Origin: Lacinutrix jangbogonensis | GTDB lineage: Bacteria; Bacteroidota; Bacteroidia; Flavobacteriales; Flavobacteriaceae | DNA length: 64,000 nt | Assembly: GCF_000797445.1 (NCBI RefSeq) | Contig: NZ_JSWF01000031.1 | Location: 1 to 64,000, forward strand | Direction: 5' to 3' | In this document: positions 8,471-15,781 of the stretch, piece after piece | Layout of the letters: each line of letters begins with the position of its first letter | Numbering within the stretch: position 1 is the first letter of the stretch | Program-made: the position numbers and the translations under genes | The notes under the pieces: model-generated | The model's database searches: none | What the model was told of the DNA's origin: nothing | Seen by the model: the letters and a program-made list of their open reading frames with translations, nothing else

Positions 8471-9225
8471 AGGAAGCAGCTTTGGCTTTTTGTGGTGGTG
8501 ATTTAGTATTTGAAGACATTGAAAACCTTATAAACGGAATGGATAAAAATTGCCAAGCATTAGCAGTATTTAGGTCTATTTCCAGAATAAACTCTCCATT
8601 TACTAACAAAATTAAAAATTATTTTTTACTCTCTAACACAAATAATCTTAATCTTCAAGATTGGTCAACAGGAGAGACTTCTGATGAAATTCCTACAATG
8701 CCTGCTAATGTAGGAGCAAGAGTTTTGCATGCGGATTCTGATGATGGAACTATTATATTACAGTTTAATAATGACCATTTAGATACTGCCACTACATTAG
8801 GTTTTATTAATACTTTTTATCACGAACTAGTGCATGCTTATATGTTACGTTTGTACTATTCTGGTGAGTTGTTAAACGAATACCCAACATACACAAGCTT
8901 AAATACAGCTATTGCTAACTTTATTAATGATGACACTAATGATACTACTTTTGGAGATTTGTACTACAAAGAAATGCATGATATTTATGTAGATTTTATA
9001 GACCAGATAGCAGAAAGTATTGTGGCATATTGTGTTTATAATAATATAAGTGGAGTAAATTTACAGCATGCTGTAAAACTAGTTTGGGGAGGTCTAAATG
9101 GTTACGATGTGTTTTTTGATAACCAGAATTTAACAGATGACGAACGTATTGAAGCACAAACACAATTAGGTTATGAAAACTCAAATATTACAGCACATGC
9201 AAAAGGGACAAAAACATGTAATTAA
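7420..9225 (+). CDS. Surface lipoprotein with C-terminal HExxHA metallopeptidase-like domain (unit A)
   Basis: This 601-residue protein starts with a lipoprotein signal peptide; the lipidated Cys is probably residue 25, followed at once by E-K-D-D-D, which fits the K-(D/E)2 surface-export signal known from Capnocytophaga. Residues 30-200 form an exported domain shared with three paralogues in this window. Then come a Cys-containing segment (HSWEDGNACPHY), a Gly/Ser/Gln-rich linker near 245-290, a helical segment with DDQREEIMSFLEAG, and a C-terminal domain with HELVHA at 468-473. A conserved His (520, MHDIYVDF) and a W-G-G-L motif follow. HExxH plus a distant His suggests a zinc peptidase. 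The gene overlaps the small partner gene by 29 nt. A secreted effector or polymorphic toxin is my inference; a self-acting surface protease is the alternative. Confidence 0.75.
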   Translation: MKNFLKNYLKLGILLFLISLVFTNCEKDDDFTTKEPTVKQAQTAKYTTSIVQKTTFNINETLKLALNKFKAVDKSNALNNASKLVINDSLNIAIEDGSAKYLESLDGSYHSYTFVAFDYGKSQGMQNIVLSLQLNGTYKEFLIHYDLTDSEIELYRNNEYVNLLGKVTIVVLEGSSLTGNLFSKLTVDENCLEWDINEGSNCTDVEGHSWEDGNACPHYLTTTQTATPDVNNFLGINWPCVEASNGGSYIPGTNSNNPSNGTQSGAGQPSTSAQQDVSSGYAPTPKQQREKGFQKQLSDEANDCFNSANLTDDQREEIMSFLEAGISVSIDGEILVGNQSSYNQSDMDFAEEAALAFCGGDLVFEDIENLINGMDKNCQALAVFRSISRINSPFTNKIKNYFLLSNTNNLNLQDWSTGETSDEIPTMPANVGARVLHADSDDGTIILQFNNDHLDTATTLGFINTFYHELVHAYMLRLYYSGELLNEYPTYTSLNTAIANFINDDTNDTTFGDLYYKEMHDIYVDFIDQIAESIVAYCVYNNISGVNLQHAVKLVWGGLNGYDVFFDNQNLTDDERIEAQTQLGYENSNITAHAKGTKTCN

Positions 9226-9820
9226 ACTAATACTATTGTTTTTATTTTTATCTGTAAATTGTTGTAAAGCAAAGATGGATAAAAATGAATATTATTTTTT
9301 AGATAAAATGATACAACTTACTAAACAGGCAAACGATAGTGTTTATCATTTAAGTAGAAGAAATGGAACAACAGGCTCATTAACTAATTACTATAAATTT
9401 AGATTTAACAATAGATCATTTTACACCACTTTTACTTATGACTCTATTACTGGTCAAGATGGAATAGATACGCTTGAATTAGAACAAAACCGTATTAAAT
9501 GGAAAGCTAAATATAGGATTTTAGATAATGCGTTTTCAAGAGAAGATTTAGATAAAGTTATTGCTAGAAAAGGAGATGCTACAAAATGGGATAGCACAAA
9601 TATTATTTTTAATAATAAAAAACTTCCATTAATTAAATGGAATAATGGTTATTATTCTAAAAATTTCATCTCTAAACCTTATTATAATGAAAAAAAAACC
9701 CATGCGTTTATAGTGTCTAGTCATAAAATAAAAACAGCTAGAACAGCAAGAATTTATGTATTTAAAAAAGAGAATGAAGAATGGGTTGTAATAGATACAA
9801 TAGAAAATGTTGGTTGGTAA
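9197..9820 (+). CDS. Small exported lipoprotein, putative partner/immunity protein of unit A
   Basis: About 207 residues, with a hydrophobic start ending in SVNCC, so a lipoprotein is likely. No known domain is recognised. The C-terminal half (SKPYYNEKKTHAFIVSS..IYVFKKENEEWV) follows the same pattern as the partner of unit B, suggesting a shared fold. The ATG at 9197 lies inside the last codons of the metallopeptidase gene; another in-frame ATG at 9173 is possible but less likely to give a good signal peptide. The overlap implies translational coupling. Immunity is inferred from position, small size and export. Confidence 0.6.
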   Translation: MQKGQKHVIKLILLFLFLSVNCCKAKMDKNEYYFLDKMIQLTKQANDSVYHLSRRNGTTGSLTNYYKFRFNNRSFYTTFTYDSITGQDGIDTLELEQNRIKWKAKYRILDNAFSREDLDKVIARKGDATKWDSTNIIFNNKKLPLIKWNNGYYSKNFISKPYYNEKKTHAFIVSSHKIKTARTARIYVFKKENEEWVVIDTIENVGW

Positions 9821-10359
9821 ATTAACAAAGTGTAAGTCATTAACCAAAAGTAACAAATCTTGTTTTTACACACTTTTTAAGGTAGTTACTATTTGTAAAA
9901 TTCAAAATAGCGCAGTTTATTACAACTCCTTCCTCAATCGTGCCACAGAAATATCCAGTTGCTCACGATATTTAGCAACTGTTCTTCTAGCAATAGGATA
10001 GCCTTTAAGCATATGTATAAATGGATTAATTTATGAGTTTACAACTAAAACAACACCCAAAAGCGGCATTATTATAGGATGAAAGATGAAGGAAATACTT
10101 TTTAGTAGCCAATTCATTAGCCTTACAGTTTTTTTTATCAAAGATATAGTATTTGCAAACATATCTAGAAAACACTTAGTTATACGTGTTTTTTTTAAAG
10201 AATATTTAATTTAAGTTTGTGTTGCATAAAGGTTGTTATTAGAAATCTAACTAAAGATGCTCTCTACGCATTCAAAAGCACCGTTTACTCATTATCGTTT
10301 TTATAAGTACTAAACATACTATAATTTCGAATGACTAATCAATTAATATAATACGTAAA
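9821..10359. other. Duplication-junction region
   Basis: No full gene is present. About 100 nt of AT-rich sequence is followed by a fragment of the 3' end of rpoN (9920-10012, minus), about 40 nt of unmatched sequence, and then from 10052 a second copy of the start of the PAP2-like gene with the promoter region of the lipoprotein gene. The rpoN-to-PAP2 join marks the boundary between the two duplicated units. Confidence 0.85.
9920..10012 (-). pseudogene. rpoN 3' fragment forming a 30-codon mini-ORF with the RpoN box
   Basis: Positions 9925-10006 are identical to the end of rpoN (14236-14317). The fragment keeps the RpoN box ARRTVAKYRE and ends in the same R-K-E-L-stop, but with different codons and TAA instead of TGA. 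On the upstream side it joins ATG-CTT-AAA, which are also the first three codons of rpoN, so a complete ORF of 30 residues exists (M-L-K-G-Y-P-I-A-R-R...). It is most likely a scar from the duplication; expression as a peptide is unproven. Confidence 0.7.
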
Positions 10360-11410
10360 ATGAAAAAGTTCTTTAAAAATTATTTAAAATTAGGAATTTT
10401 ACTTTTCTTAATTTCTTTAGTCTTTACGAATTGCGAAAAGGATGACGATTTTACAACAAAAGAACCAACAGTAAAACAAGCCCAAACAGTAAAGTACACT
10501 ACAAGTATAGTGCAAAAAACGACTTTTAATATAAACGAAAATTTAAAACTTGCATTAAATAAATTTAAAGCCGTAGACAAGTCTAATGTGTTAAACAATG
10601 CATCTAAGTTAGTAATCAACGATTCTTTAAACATTGCTATAGAAGATGGTTCTGCAAAATATTTAGAAAGTTTAGATGGAAGTTATCACTCCTATACTTT
10701 TGTCGCTTTCGATTACGGTAAATCACAAGGCATGCAAAATATAGTATTAAGCTTACAACTAGATGGCACTTATAAAGAGTTTTTAATATATTACGATTTA
10801 ACGGACAGCGAAATAGAAAGCTATAGAAATAATGAGTATGTGAACTTACTAGGTAAAGTTACAATTGTGGCGTTAGAAGGCAGTAGTTTATCTGGCAATT
10901 CGTTTTCTAAATTAACAGTAGACGATAATTGTTTGGAATGGGATATTACTGAGGGATCAAATTGTACCGATGTTGAAGGTCATTCCTGGGAAGATGGAAA
11001 TGCATGTCCTCATTATTTAACTACGACTCAGACCGCTACACCTGATGTTAATAATTTTTTAGGTATAAATTGGCCTTGTGTAGAGGCGTCTAATGGTGGA
11101 AGTTATATTCCAGGAACCAATTCTAATAATCCATCAAATGGCACACAAAGTGGAGCAGGACAACCTGGTACTAGTGCACAGCAAGATGTTTCTTCTGGTT
11201 ATGCACCAACACCTAAACAACAAAGAGAGAAAGGGTTTCAAAAACAATTAAGTGATGAGGCAAACGATTGTTTTAATAGTGCAAACTTAACAGATGATCA
11301 ACGAGAGGAAATTATGAGCTTTCTAGAAGCAGGAATTAGTGTAAGTATAGATGGAGGAATTTTAGTTGGTAATCAAGGTAGCTATAACCAAAGCGATATA
11401 GATTTTGCAG
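10052..11410 (+). repeat. Direct repeat, copy 2 of the 2940-bp-period tandem duplication
   Basis: This matches 7112-8470. It includes a 22-codon remnant of the PAP2-like gene (10052-10117, minus strand, with its ATG), the complete promoter region, and the shared N-terminal half of the second lipoprotein gene. Confidence 0.9.
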
Positions 11411-12246
11411 AGCAAGCAACTTTGGCTATGTGTGCTGGTGGTGAGGTGGATTTTGATGACAATATTATTTATGATAATAGTCTAAATGATTATCCTTGTC
11501 ATAAACTAATTATTGAAGAAGCTATAGGGACATGTTCTCCTTTAACACAATTAGTGTTAGATCTTTTTGAATCTAATGATGGTTCGAATCTAATAATTAG
11601 AACTGAAGATTTGGGTCCTGCTAATTCTAGCTCAAATGCAAATACAACATCAACTTCAACGTATAATCCAGTTACTAATACATGCGATATAACCATTACA
11701 TTTAATGAAAATTACTTAGATGCTGCTTCTGATATTTCCCTAGCAAGAACTGCTATTCATGAGAGTTTACATGCGATTTTAATTTATATGTTTGAACAAG
11801 ATTTGTTGTATTCATATGATGGTAGTCCAATGGGAGATTTTGAAGATTTCGTTAATAATTATATTAATTACCAATTAGGCTTACCGGCAAATATTGGTGT
11901 TGCTCATCATCAGTTATTGGTTGATTTTGTTGAGGATATTGCACTTTCACTTTCTACGTATTCATTGCAAAATGGATATGCAAATAATGGGTTTAATTAC
12001 TACAAAAAAATGTCTTGGGCTGGTTTGACAACTATGGAATCTTTTCTATTAATTTATCCTAAATACTTAGATCCAGCTGATGAAGCTAATAATCAATTAA
12101 ACTTCAATCCTGAATGGTTAGATATAAAGTTAACAATACAAGCAGAAAAATATAATGAAACTCAAATATTTCCTCACCCAAATGGATTCGATTATGAATT
12201 TATACCTAAAGGTACATCTCCAAATGAAACAGAACCTTGCAATTAA
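10360..12246 (+). CDS. Surface lipoprotein with C-terminal HExxHA metallopeptidase-like domain (unit B)
   Basis: This 628-residue protein is nearly identical to the unit A protein over about residues 1-350 (lipoprotein signal, Cys25-E-K-D-D-D, exported domain, Cys segment, linker). It then carries a different C-terminal domain: a Thr/Ser-rich insert near 425-440, HESLHA at 467-472, a conserved His pair near 516-517 (HHQLLVDFV) and MSWAGL near 553. The same motif order as unit A, with little other identity, indicates a swapped or fast-evolving effector domain of one fold. The last 23 nt overlap the next gene. The metallopeptidase assignment rests on the motif only. Confidence 0.75.
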   Translation: MKKFFKNYLKLGILLFLISLVFTNCEKDDDFTTKEPTVKQAQTVKYTTSIVQKTTFNINENLKLALNKFKAVDKSNVLNNASKLVINDSLNIAIEDGSAKYLESLDGSYHSYTFVAFDYGKSQGMQNIVLSLQLDGTYKEFLIYYDLTDSEIESYRNNEYVNLLGKVTIVALEGSSLSGNSFSKLTVDDNCLEWDITEGSNCTDVEGHSWEDGNACPHYLTTTQTATPDVNNFLGINWPCVEASNGGSYIPGTNSNNPSNGTQSGAGQPGTSAQQDVSSGYAPTPKQQREKGFQKQLSDEANDCFNSANLTDDQREEIMSFLEAGISVSIDGGILVGNQGSYNQSDIDFAEQATLAMCAGGEVDFDDNIIYDNSLNDYPCHKLIIEEAIGTCSPLTQLVLDLFESNDGSNLIIRTEDLGPANSSSNANTTSTSTYNPVTNTCDITITFNENYLDAASDISLARTAIHESLHAILIYMFEQDLLYSYDGSPMGDFEDFVNNYINYQLGLPANIGVAHHQLLVDFVEDIALSLSTYSLQNGYANNGFNYYKKMSWAGLTTMESFLLIYPKYLDPADEANNQLNFNPEWLDIKLTIQAEKYNETQIFPHPNGFDYEFIPKGTSPNETEPCN

Positions 12247-12814
12247 CTACCTATTAATATTTGTAATATTAGGCTCTTGTTCTTCAGGTAAAAACAGTTT
12301 AAAAAATGAGGCTTATATGGTTATAGATAAAGAAATAAATAGAAATATCTATCAAAATGGAAATGAATTTCAAAAAAAGATACATTTAAATTTTATTTTA
12401 GATAGAATACTTATCGACTTAATTAAAAATCAAAATGATAAAAATTCGAATGTTTTATCCTTAAAAATGAAGATTGGTACTGATGTTTATGAAAGTATAT
12501 TCAATACAAAAGAAGTTTATAATTTAATGGAACAACTAAGTTTGAAAACTATTAATAAAAAAAAAGTAGGCTTACCCAAAAACGTTTTTTTAAACATTAA
12601 TGAAGATACAGGTAATAAAACTGTAGATAAACTTTTAGAGTCAACTAAATTTCGAGTTAATCTGTCTATTCCAGTGTTTACTTCAGATAGTAAGTTTTGT
12701 TTAATAGCTTATTCTAATGGTTTTGAAAATAGCATGAGCGGTGGAATAAATATTTATATTAAAGAAAAAAATAATTGGATATATAATACTACTTTTAATG
12801 AGTGGATAGAATAA
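12224..12814 (+). CDS. Small lipoprotein, putative partner/immunity protein of unit B
   Basis: About 196 residues, with a good lipobox (VILGSC, Cys near residue 19). The body is lysine-rich and unrecognised; its end (SIPVFTSDSKFCLIAYS..IYIKEKNNWIY) mirrors the end of the unit A partner. The ATG at 12224 overlaps the metallopeptidase gene by 23 nt; a frame reaching back to 12155 would precede the signal peptide with unrelated residues. Because it differs from the unit A partner while the upstream protein halves are identical, partner and C-terminal domain appear to have changed together. Confidence 0.6.
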   Translation: MKQNLAINYLLIFVILGSCSSGKNSLKNEAYMVIDKEINRNIYQNGNEFQKKIHLNFILDRILIDLIKNQNDKNSNVLSLKMKIGTDVYESIFNTKEVYNLMEQLSLKTINKKKVGLPKNVFLNINEDTGNKTVDKLLESTKFRVNLSIPVFTSDSKFCLIAYSNGFENSMSGGINIYIKEKNNWIYNTTFNEWIE

Positions 12815-12816
12815 AT

Positions 12817-12945
12817 CGCAAAAAATCTACTTCTATTTTGAAGCAGGGTTTTTTAAACAATATTCAAAATGTTCCTTTAGAATTAACTAAGACCAATTTT
12901 GTCGAAAACTCAGCAAGAACACATTGCACACATAACTGCAATTAA
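12817..12945 (+). pseudogene. Relic C-terminal tail of a metallopeptidase lipoprotein
   Basis: A start-less 42-codon open frame encodes NNIQNVPLELTKTNFVE and ends in S-A-R-T-H-C-T-H-N-C-N-stop. This closely matches the last 30 residues of the unit C lipoprotein (NNIQDVPLELTKKNFVEVSA). Nothing of the catalytic domain remains. The next partner gene starts 7 nt after its stop, as if a tail-plus-partner cassette had been moved or left behind. Confidence 0.8.
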
Positions 12946-12952
12946 TATAACT

Positions 12953-13447
12953 ATGAAAAAAATAACATTAATAATATTATTATTTTTTTGTTTTCAAAGA
13001 ATTTCTGCTCAAACCGACACGCTCTATTTATTAATAGAAAATCCAATTTTCGGTCAATCAAGTGAAGGACAAATTGGAACTGGTTTTGCTATAAAAAGTA
13101 AAGACAAAAAGTTTCTTACTAATTATTATAGATTTAAAATTGAGAACTTAAAAGGAATTAAAAAATCTGGAGAACTTGATTATATTTCATTAAAAGATTT
13201 AAGAAAAGTAATTGACACTACAAACATAAACTATATTAATGTTTCAAAAATTGGTTTAAATAAACAATGGTGGGAATTACACGATGAATTAAGTTCTAAA
13301 AAAACTATTTATTTGGTTGAAAAAATAAATGATAGTTTTAATAGTCAAACAGGTGTTTATAGTTTTAAATATTACATTTTACCAATGCGATACACAGGAA
13401 CAAGAAAAAATGTAATACCTACAGATTTGTCTTCAGATGGTAAATAG
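12953..13447 (+). CDS. Orphan exported partner/immunity-like protein
   Basis: About 164 residues with a signal peptide ending near RISAQ. It shows weak but colinear similarity to the proteins at 13685 and 23011: F-x-IKS near the start, INYINVSKI..W-x-ELHDELS in the middle and YTGTRKNV near the end. It therefore belongs to the same family as the unit C partner. It follows a relic lipoprotein tail rather than an intact gene, so it is an orphan. The ATG at 12953 is chosen because it begins the signal peptide directly. Confidence 0.6.
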   Translation: MKKITLIILLFFCFQRISAQTDTLYLLIENPIFGQSSEGQIGTGFAIKSKDKKFLTNYYRFKIENLKGIKKSGELDYISLKDLRKVIDTTNINYINVSKIGLNKQWWELHDELSSKKTIYLVEKINDSFNSQTGVYSFKYYILPMRYTGTRKNVIPTDLSSDGK

Positions 13448-13477
13448 AATTTTTTTTAAATTGATTAATATCAAATC

Positions 13478-13672
13478 ATGAAAAAATTATTAATAATATT
13501 CTTTAGCCTAAATATTTTATTTTCTTTTTGTCAAGAATTAAAATCACAAAAAAACTACTTCTATTTTGAAGCATTTTTTTTAAATAATATTCAAAATGTT
13601 TCTTTAGAGGTAACTAAGAAAAATTTTGTTGAAGTTTCTGCAAGAACACATTACACTAATAATTGTAAGTAA
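13478..13672 (+). pseudogene. Signal peptide fused to a relic metallopeptidase tail
   Basis: This 64-codon frame starts with a signal-peptide-like segment (LLIIFFSLNILFSFC) and continues into NNIQNVSLEVTKKNFVEV and S-A-R-T-H-Y-T-N-N-C-K-stop, matching the end of the unit C lipoprotein. It looks like a chimera of the start of an exported partner gene with a displaced toxin-like tail. Its stop lies 12 nt before the following partner gene, the same spacing as in unit C. Confidence 0.7.
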
Positions 13673-13684
13673 ATTAGAACATCT

Positions 13685-14185
13685 ATGAAATTTATTTATG
13701 TATTAACTATTTTTTTAATTACGACAAACTGTTTTTCTCAGAAAGAAGCATATTCAGAAAAAAAAACTTTTCTACAGAATGATAGTATTAACGATATATA
13801 TATAGATTCGAGAAAATTTTTCGGCTCTAATGGCGAGTATAGAACTCATTTCAGCATAAAAAGTATAGATTCACGTTTTTCTCATGATAATTATAATTTT
13901 AGAATGACCGATCCCAAATTAGAAGAACGCAATATATATGAAATTGGCAAACGAATAAATATTGATTCTGTAAACTATATCAATCCGAATAAACATTATG
14001 AAGGTAAATCTGTTTTAGAAATTCATAATGAACTAAGCTTAATAAATAATCATAGACGTATTTTTATTATTACATATATTACTCATAGAAAAATGCATAT
14101 GGCTTGGAATGCTAAATATGTTGGAACGATTAGAGATGTAACTTATACCCAATTAGGTAAAGGTCCTTTTCGAACTGAGCGATAA
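13685..14185 (+). CDS. Orphan exported partner/immunity-like protein, paralogue of the unit C partner
   Basis: This 166-residue protein has a signal peptide ending near NCFSQ, possibly a lipoprotein. It is a close paralogue of the protein at 23011-23517 through its whole length, including SRFSHDNYNF, SVNYINPNKH and the shared end TYTQLGKGPFRTE. No domain is recognised. It follows a relic lipoprotein tail, so it has lost or never had its own enzyme here. Its retention as an intact ORF suggests use against related effectors, which is inference. Confidence 0.65.
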   Translation: MKFIYVLTIFLITTNCFSQKEAYSEKKTFLQNDSINDIYIDSRKFFGSNGEYRTHFSIKSIDSRFSHDNYNFRMTDPKLEERNIYEIGKRINIDSVNYINPNKHYEGKSVLEIHNELSLINNHRRIFIITYITHRKMHMAWNAKYVGTIRDVTYTQLGKGPFRTER

Positions 14186-14194
14186 TAAAATATT

Positions 14195-14223
14195 AAAAAG
14201 GCTTCACACTGTGAAGCCTTTTT
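14195..14223. terminator. Bidirectional terminator between island 1 and rpoN
   Basis: A perfect 14-bp-arm palindrome (AAAAAGGCTTCAC and its complement), with A-run left and T-run right, lies between convergent genes. It can end both the island-1 transcript and rpoN. Confidence 0.8.
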
Positions 14224-14230
14224 ATTTATA

Positions 14231-15688
14231 TCATAATTCCTTCCTCAATCGTGCCACAGAAATATCCAGTTGCTCACGATATTTAGCAACTGTTCTTCTA
14301 GCAATAGGATAGCCTTTTTCTTTTAAAATTTTGGCTAAACCTTCGTCTGTTAAAGGCTTCTTTTTATTTTCTTCTTCTATTACTGTTTCTAATATTTTTT
14401 TAATTTCTCTAGTCGAAACTTCCTCACCTTGATCGTTAGTCATCGATTCAGAAAAGAATTCTTTAATTAATTTTGTGCCATAAGGCGTATCTACATACTT
14501 ACTATTGGCAACACGCGAAACGGTTGAAACATCCATTTCAATTTCGTCTGCAATGTCTTTTAAAATCATAGGTCTTAGATTACGCTCATCACCAGTTAAA
14601 AAGTACGCTTTCTGGTAATGCATAATCGAACTCATGGTTACAAATAACGTTTGCTGACGCTGTTGTATGGCTTCAATAAACCATTTTGCTGCATCAAGCT
14701 TCTGCTTTATAAACATAACAGCATCCTTTTGTGCTTTAGACTTCTCCTTAGATTCTTTATAGCCTTTAAGCATATTATTATACTCGCGAGACACATGAAG
14801 TTCTGGAGCATTTCTACCATTTAAGGTTAATTCTAAGTCACCATCCACAATTTTAATAGCAAAATCTGGTATTACATGTTCTATCATTCTAGTATTTCCA
14901 GAATAACTACCGCCAGGTTTTGGGTTTAAGCGTTCAATTTCGTGAACAGCATCTTTAAGTTGCTCTTCACTAATATCAAACTTAGCCATTAATTTTTTGT
15001 AATGTTTTTTCGTGAATTTCTCGAAGGCATTATCGATTATATTTAAAGCCAATGCTACATCTGGAGTTTGTTCTTTTCTTTTAAGCTGAATACTTAAACA
15101 CTCTTGTAAATTACGAGCACCAACACCTGAAGGATCTAATTGATGCACTATTTTAAGCATGTACTCAATTTTATCTTCGGTTGTGTATACGTTTTGTGTA
15201 AACGCTAGATCGTCCATTATATCGCTTATTTCTCGACGGATATAGCCGCTTTCGTCGACGCTTCCAATCAAAAATTCTGCAATATCACGTTCTTCATCGC
15301 TTAAGCGATAGGTGTTTAATTGGGTTTTTAGATGTTGTGTAAAAGAGGTTCCAGATGCAAATGGTATACTCTTTTCATCGTCGTCTGCACTGTAATTATT
15401 TACACTTGTTCGGTAATCTGGAATTTCGTCGTCACTTAAATAATCGTCAATATTAATATCATCAGTTTCAATAGTTTCATTGTCATCAAATTCATCTTGA
15501 GTATTATCCATATCTTCATACTCATCTTCTTTCTCTTCTTTTCCAGTATCTAGCGCAGGATTTTCTTCTAGTTCTTGCTTTAAACGTTGCTCAAAAGCTT
15601 GCGTAGGCAACTGTATCAATTTCATTAATTGAATTTGTTGCGGAGACAATTTCTGCGATAATTTGAACTGTAAATATTGTTTAAGCAT
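14231..15688 (-). CDS. rpoN: RNA polymerase sigma-54 factor
   Basis: This 485-residue protein directs RNA polymerase to -24/-12 promoters that need AAA+ activators. Region I is Gln/Leu-rich (LSPQQIQLMKLIQLPTQAFE, about residues 13-32), followed by an acidic region II near 50-95. The core-binding domain follows, then the DNA-binding domain, with the RpoN box ARRTVAKYRE near residues 466-475. Length and domain order are normal. It lies downstream of asnS with a terminator between them. A copy of its 3' end occurs at 9920-10012. Confidence 0.95.
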   Translation of the reverse strand: MLKQYLQFKLSQKLSPQQIQLMKLIQLPTQAFEQRLKQELEENPALDTGKEEKEDEYEDMDNTQDEFDDNETIETDDINIDDYLSDDEIPDYRTSVNNYSADDDEKSIPFASGTSFTQHLKTQLNTYRLSDEERDIAEFLIGSVDESGYIRREISDIMDDLAFTQNVYTTEDKIEYMLKIVHQLDPSGVGARNLQECLSIQLKRKEQTPDVALALNIIDNAFEKFTKKHYKKLMAKFDISEEQLKDAVHEIERLNPKPGGSYSGNTRMIEHVIPDFAIKIVDGDLELTLNGRNAPELHVSREYNNMLKGYKESKEKSKAQKDAVMFIKQKLDAAKWFIEAIQQRQQTLFVTMSSIMHYQKAYFLTGDERNLRPMILKDIADEIEMDVSTVSRVANSKYVDTPYGTKLIKEFFSESMTNDQGEEVSTREIKKILETVIEEENKKKPLTDEGLAKILKEKGYPIARRTVAKYREQLDISVARLRKEL

Positions 15689-15716
15689 AGTATCTATTAT
15701 GAATAATTATAAAAAT

Positions 15717-15757
15717 AAAAAAACAATCTACAATATGGATATTCGTAGATTGTTTTA
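15717..15757 (-). terminator. Terminator downstream of asnS
   Basis: Inverted repeat AAACAATCTAC (15721-15731) pairs with GTAGATTGTTT (15745-15755); on the minus strand it is followed by a T-rich run. It lies between the asnS stop and the rpoN start. Confidence 0.65.
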
Positions 15758-15781
15758 ATCAATATTTATAGGTATGTGCTT

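Noticed and set aside
7420-14185. Insertion sequence or prophage as the cause of island 1
   Set aside because: No transposase, integrase, terminal inverted repeat or phage structural gene was seen; the structure is explained by a tandem duplication.
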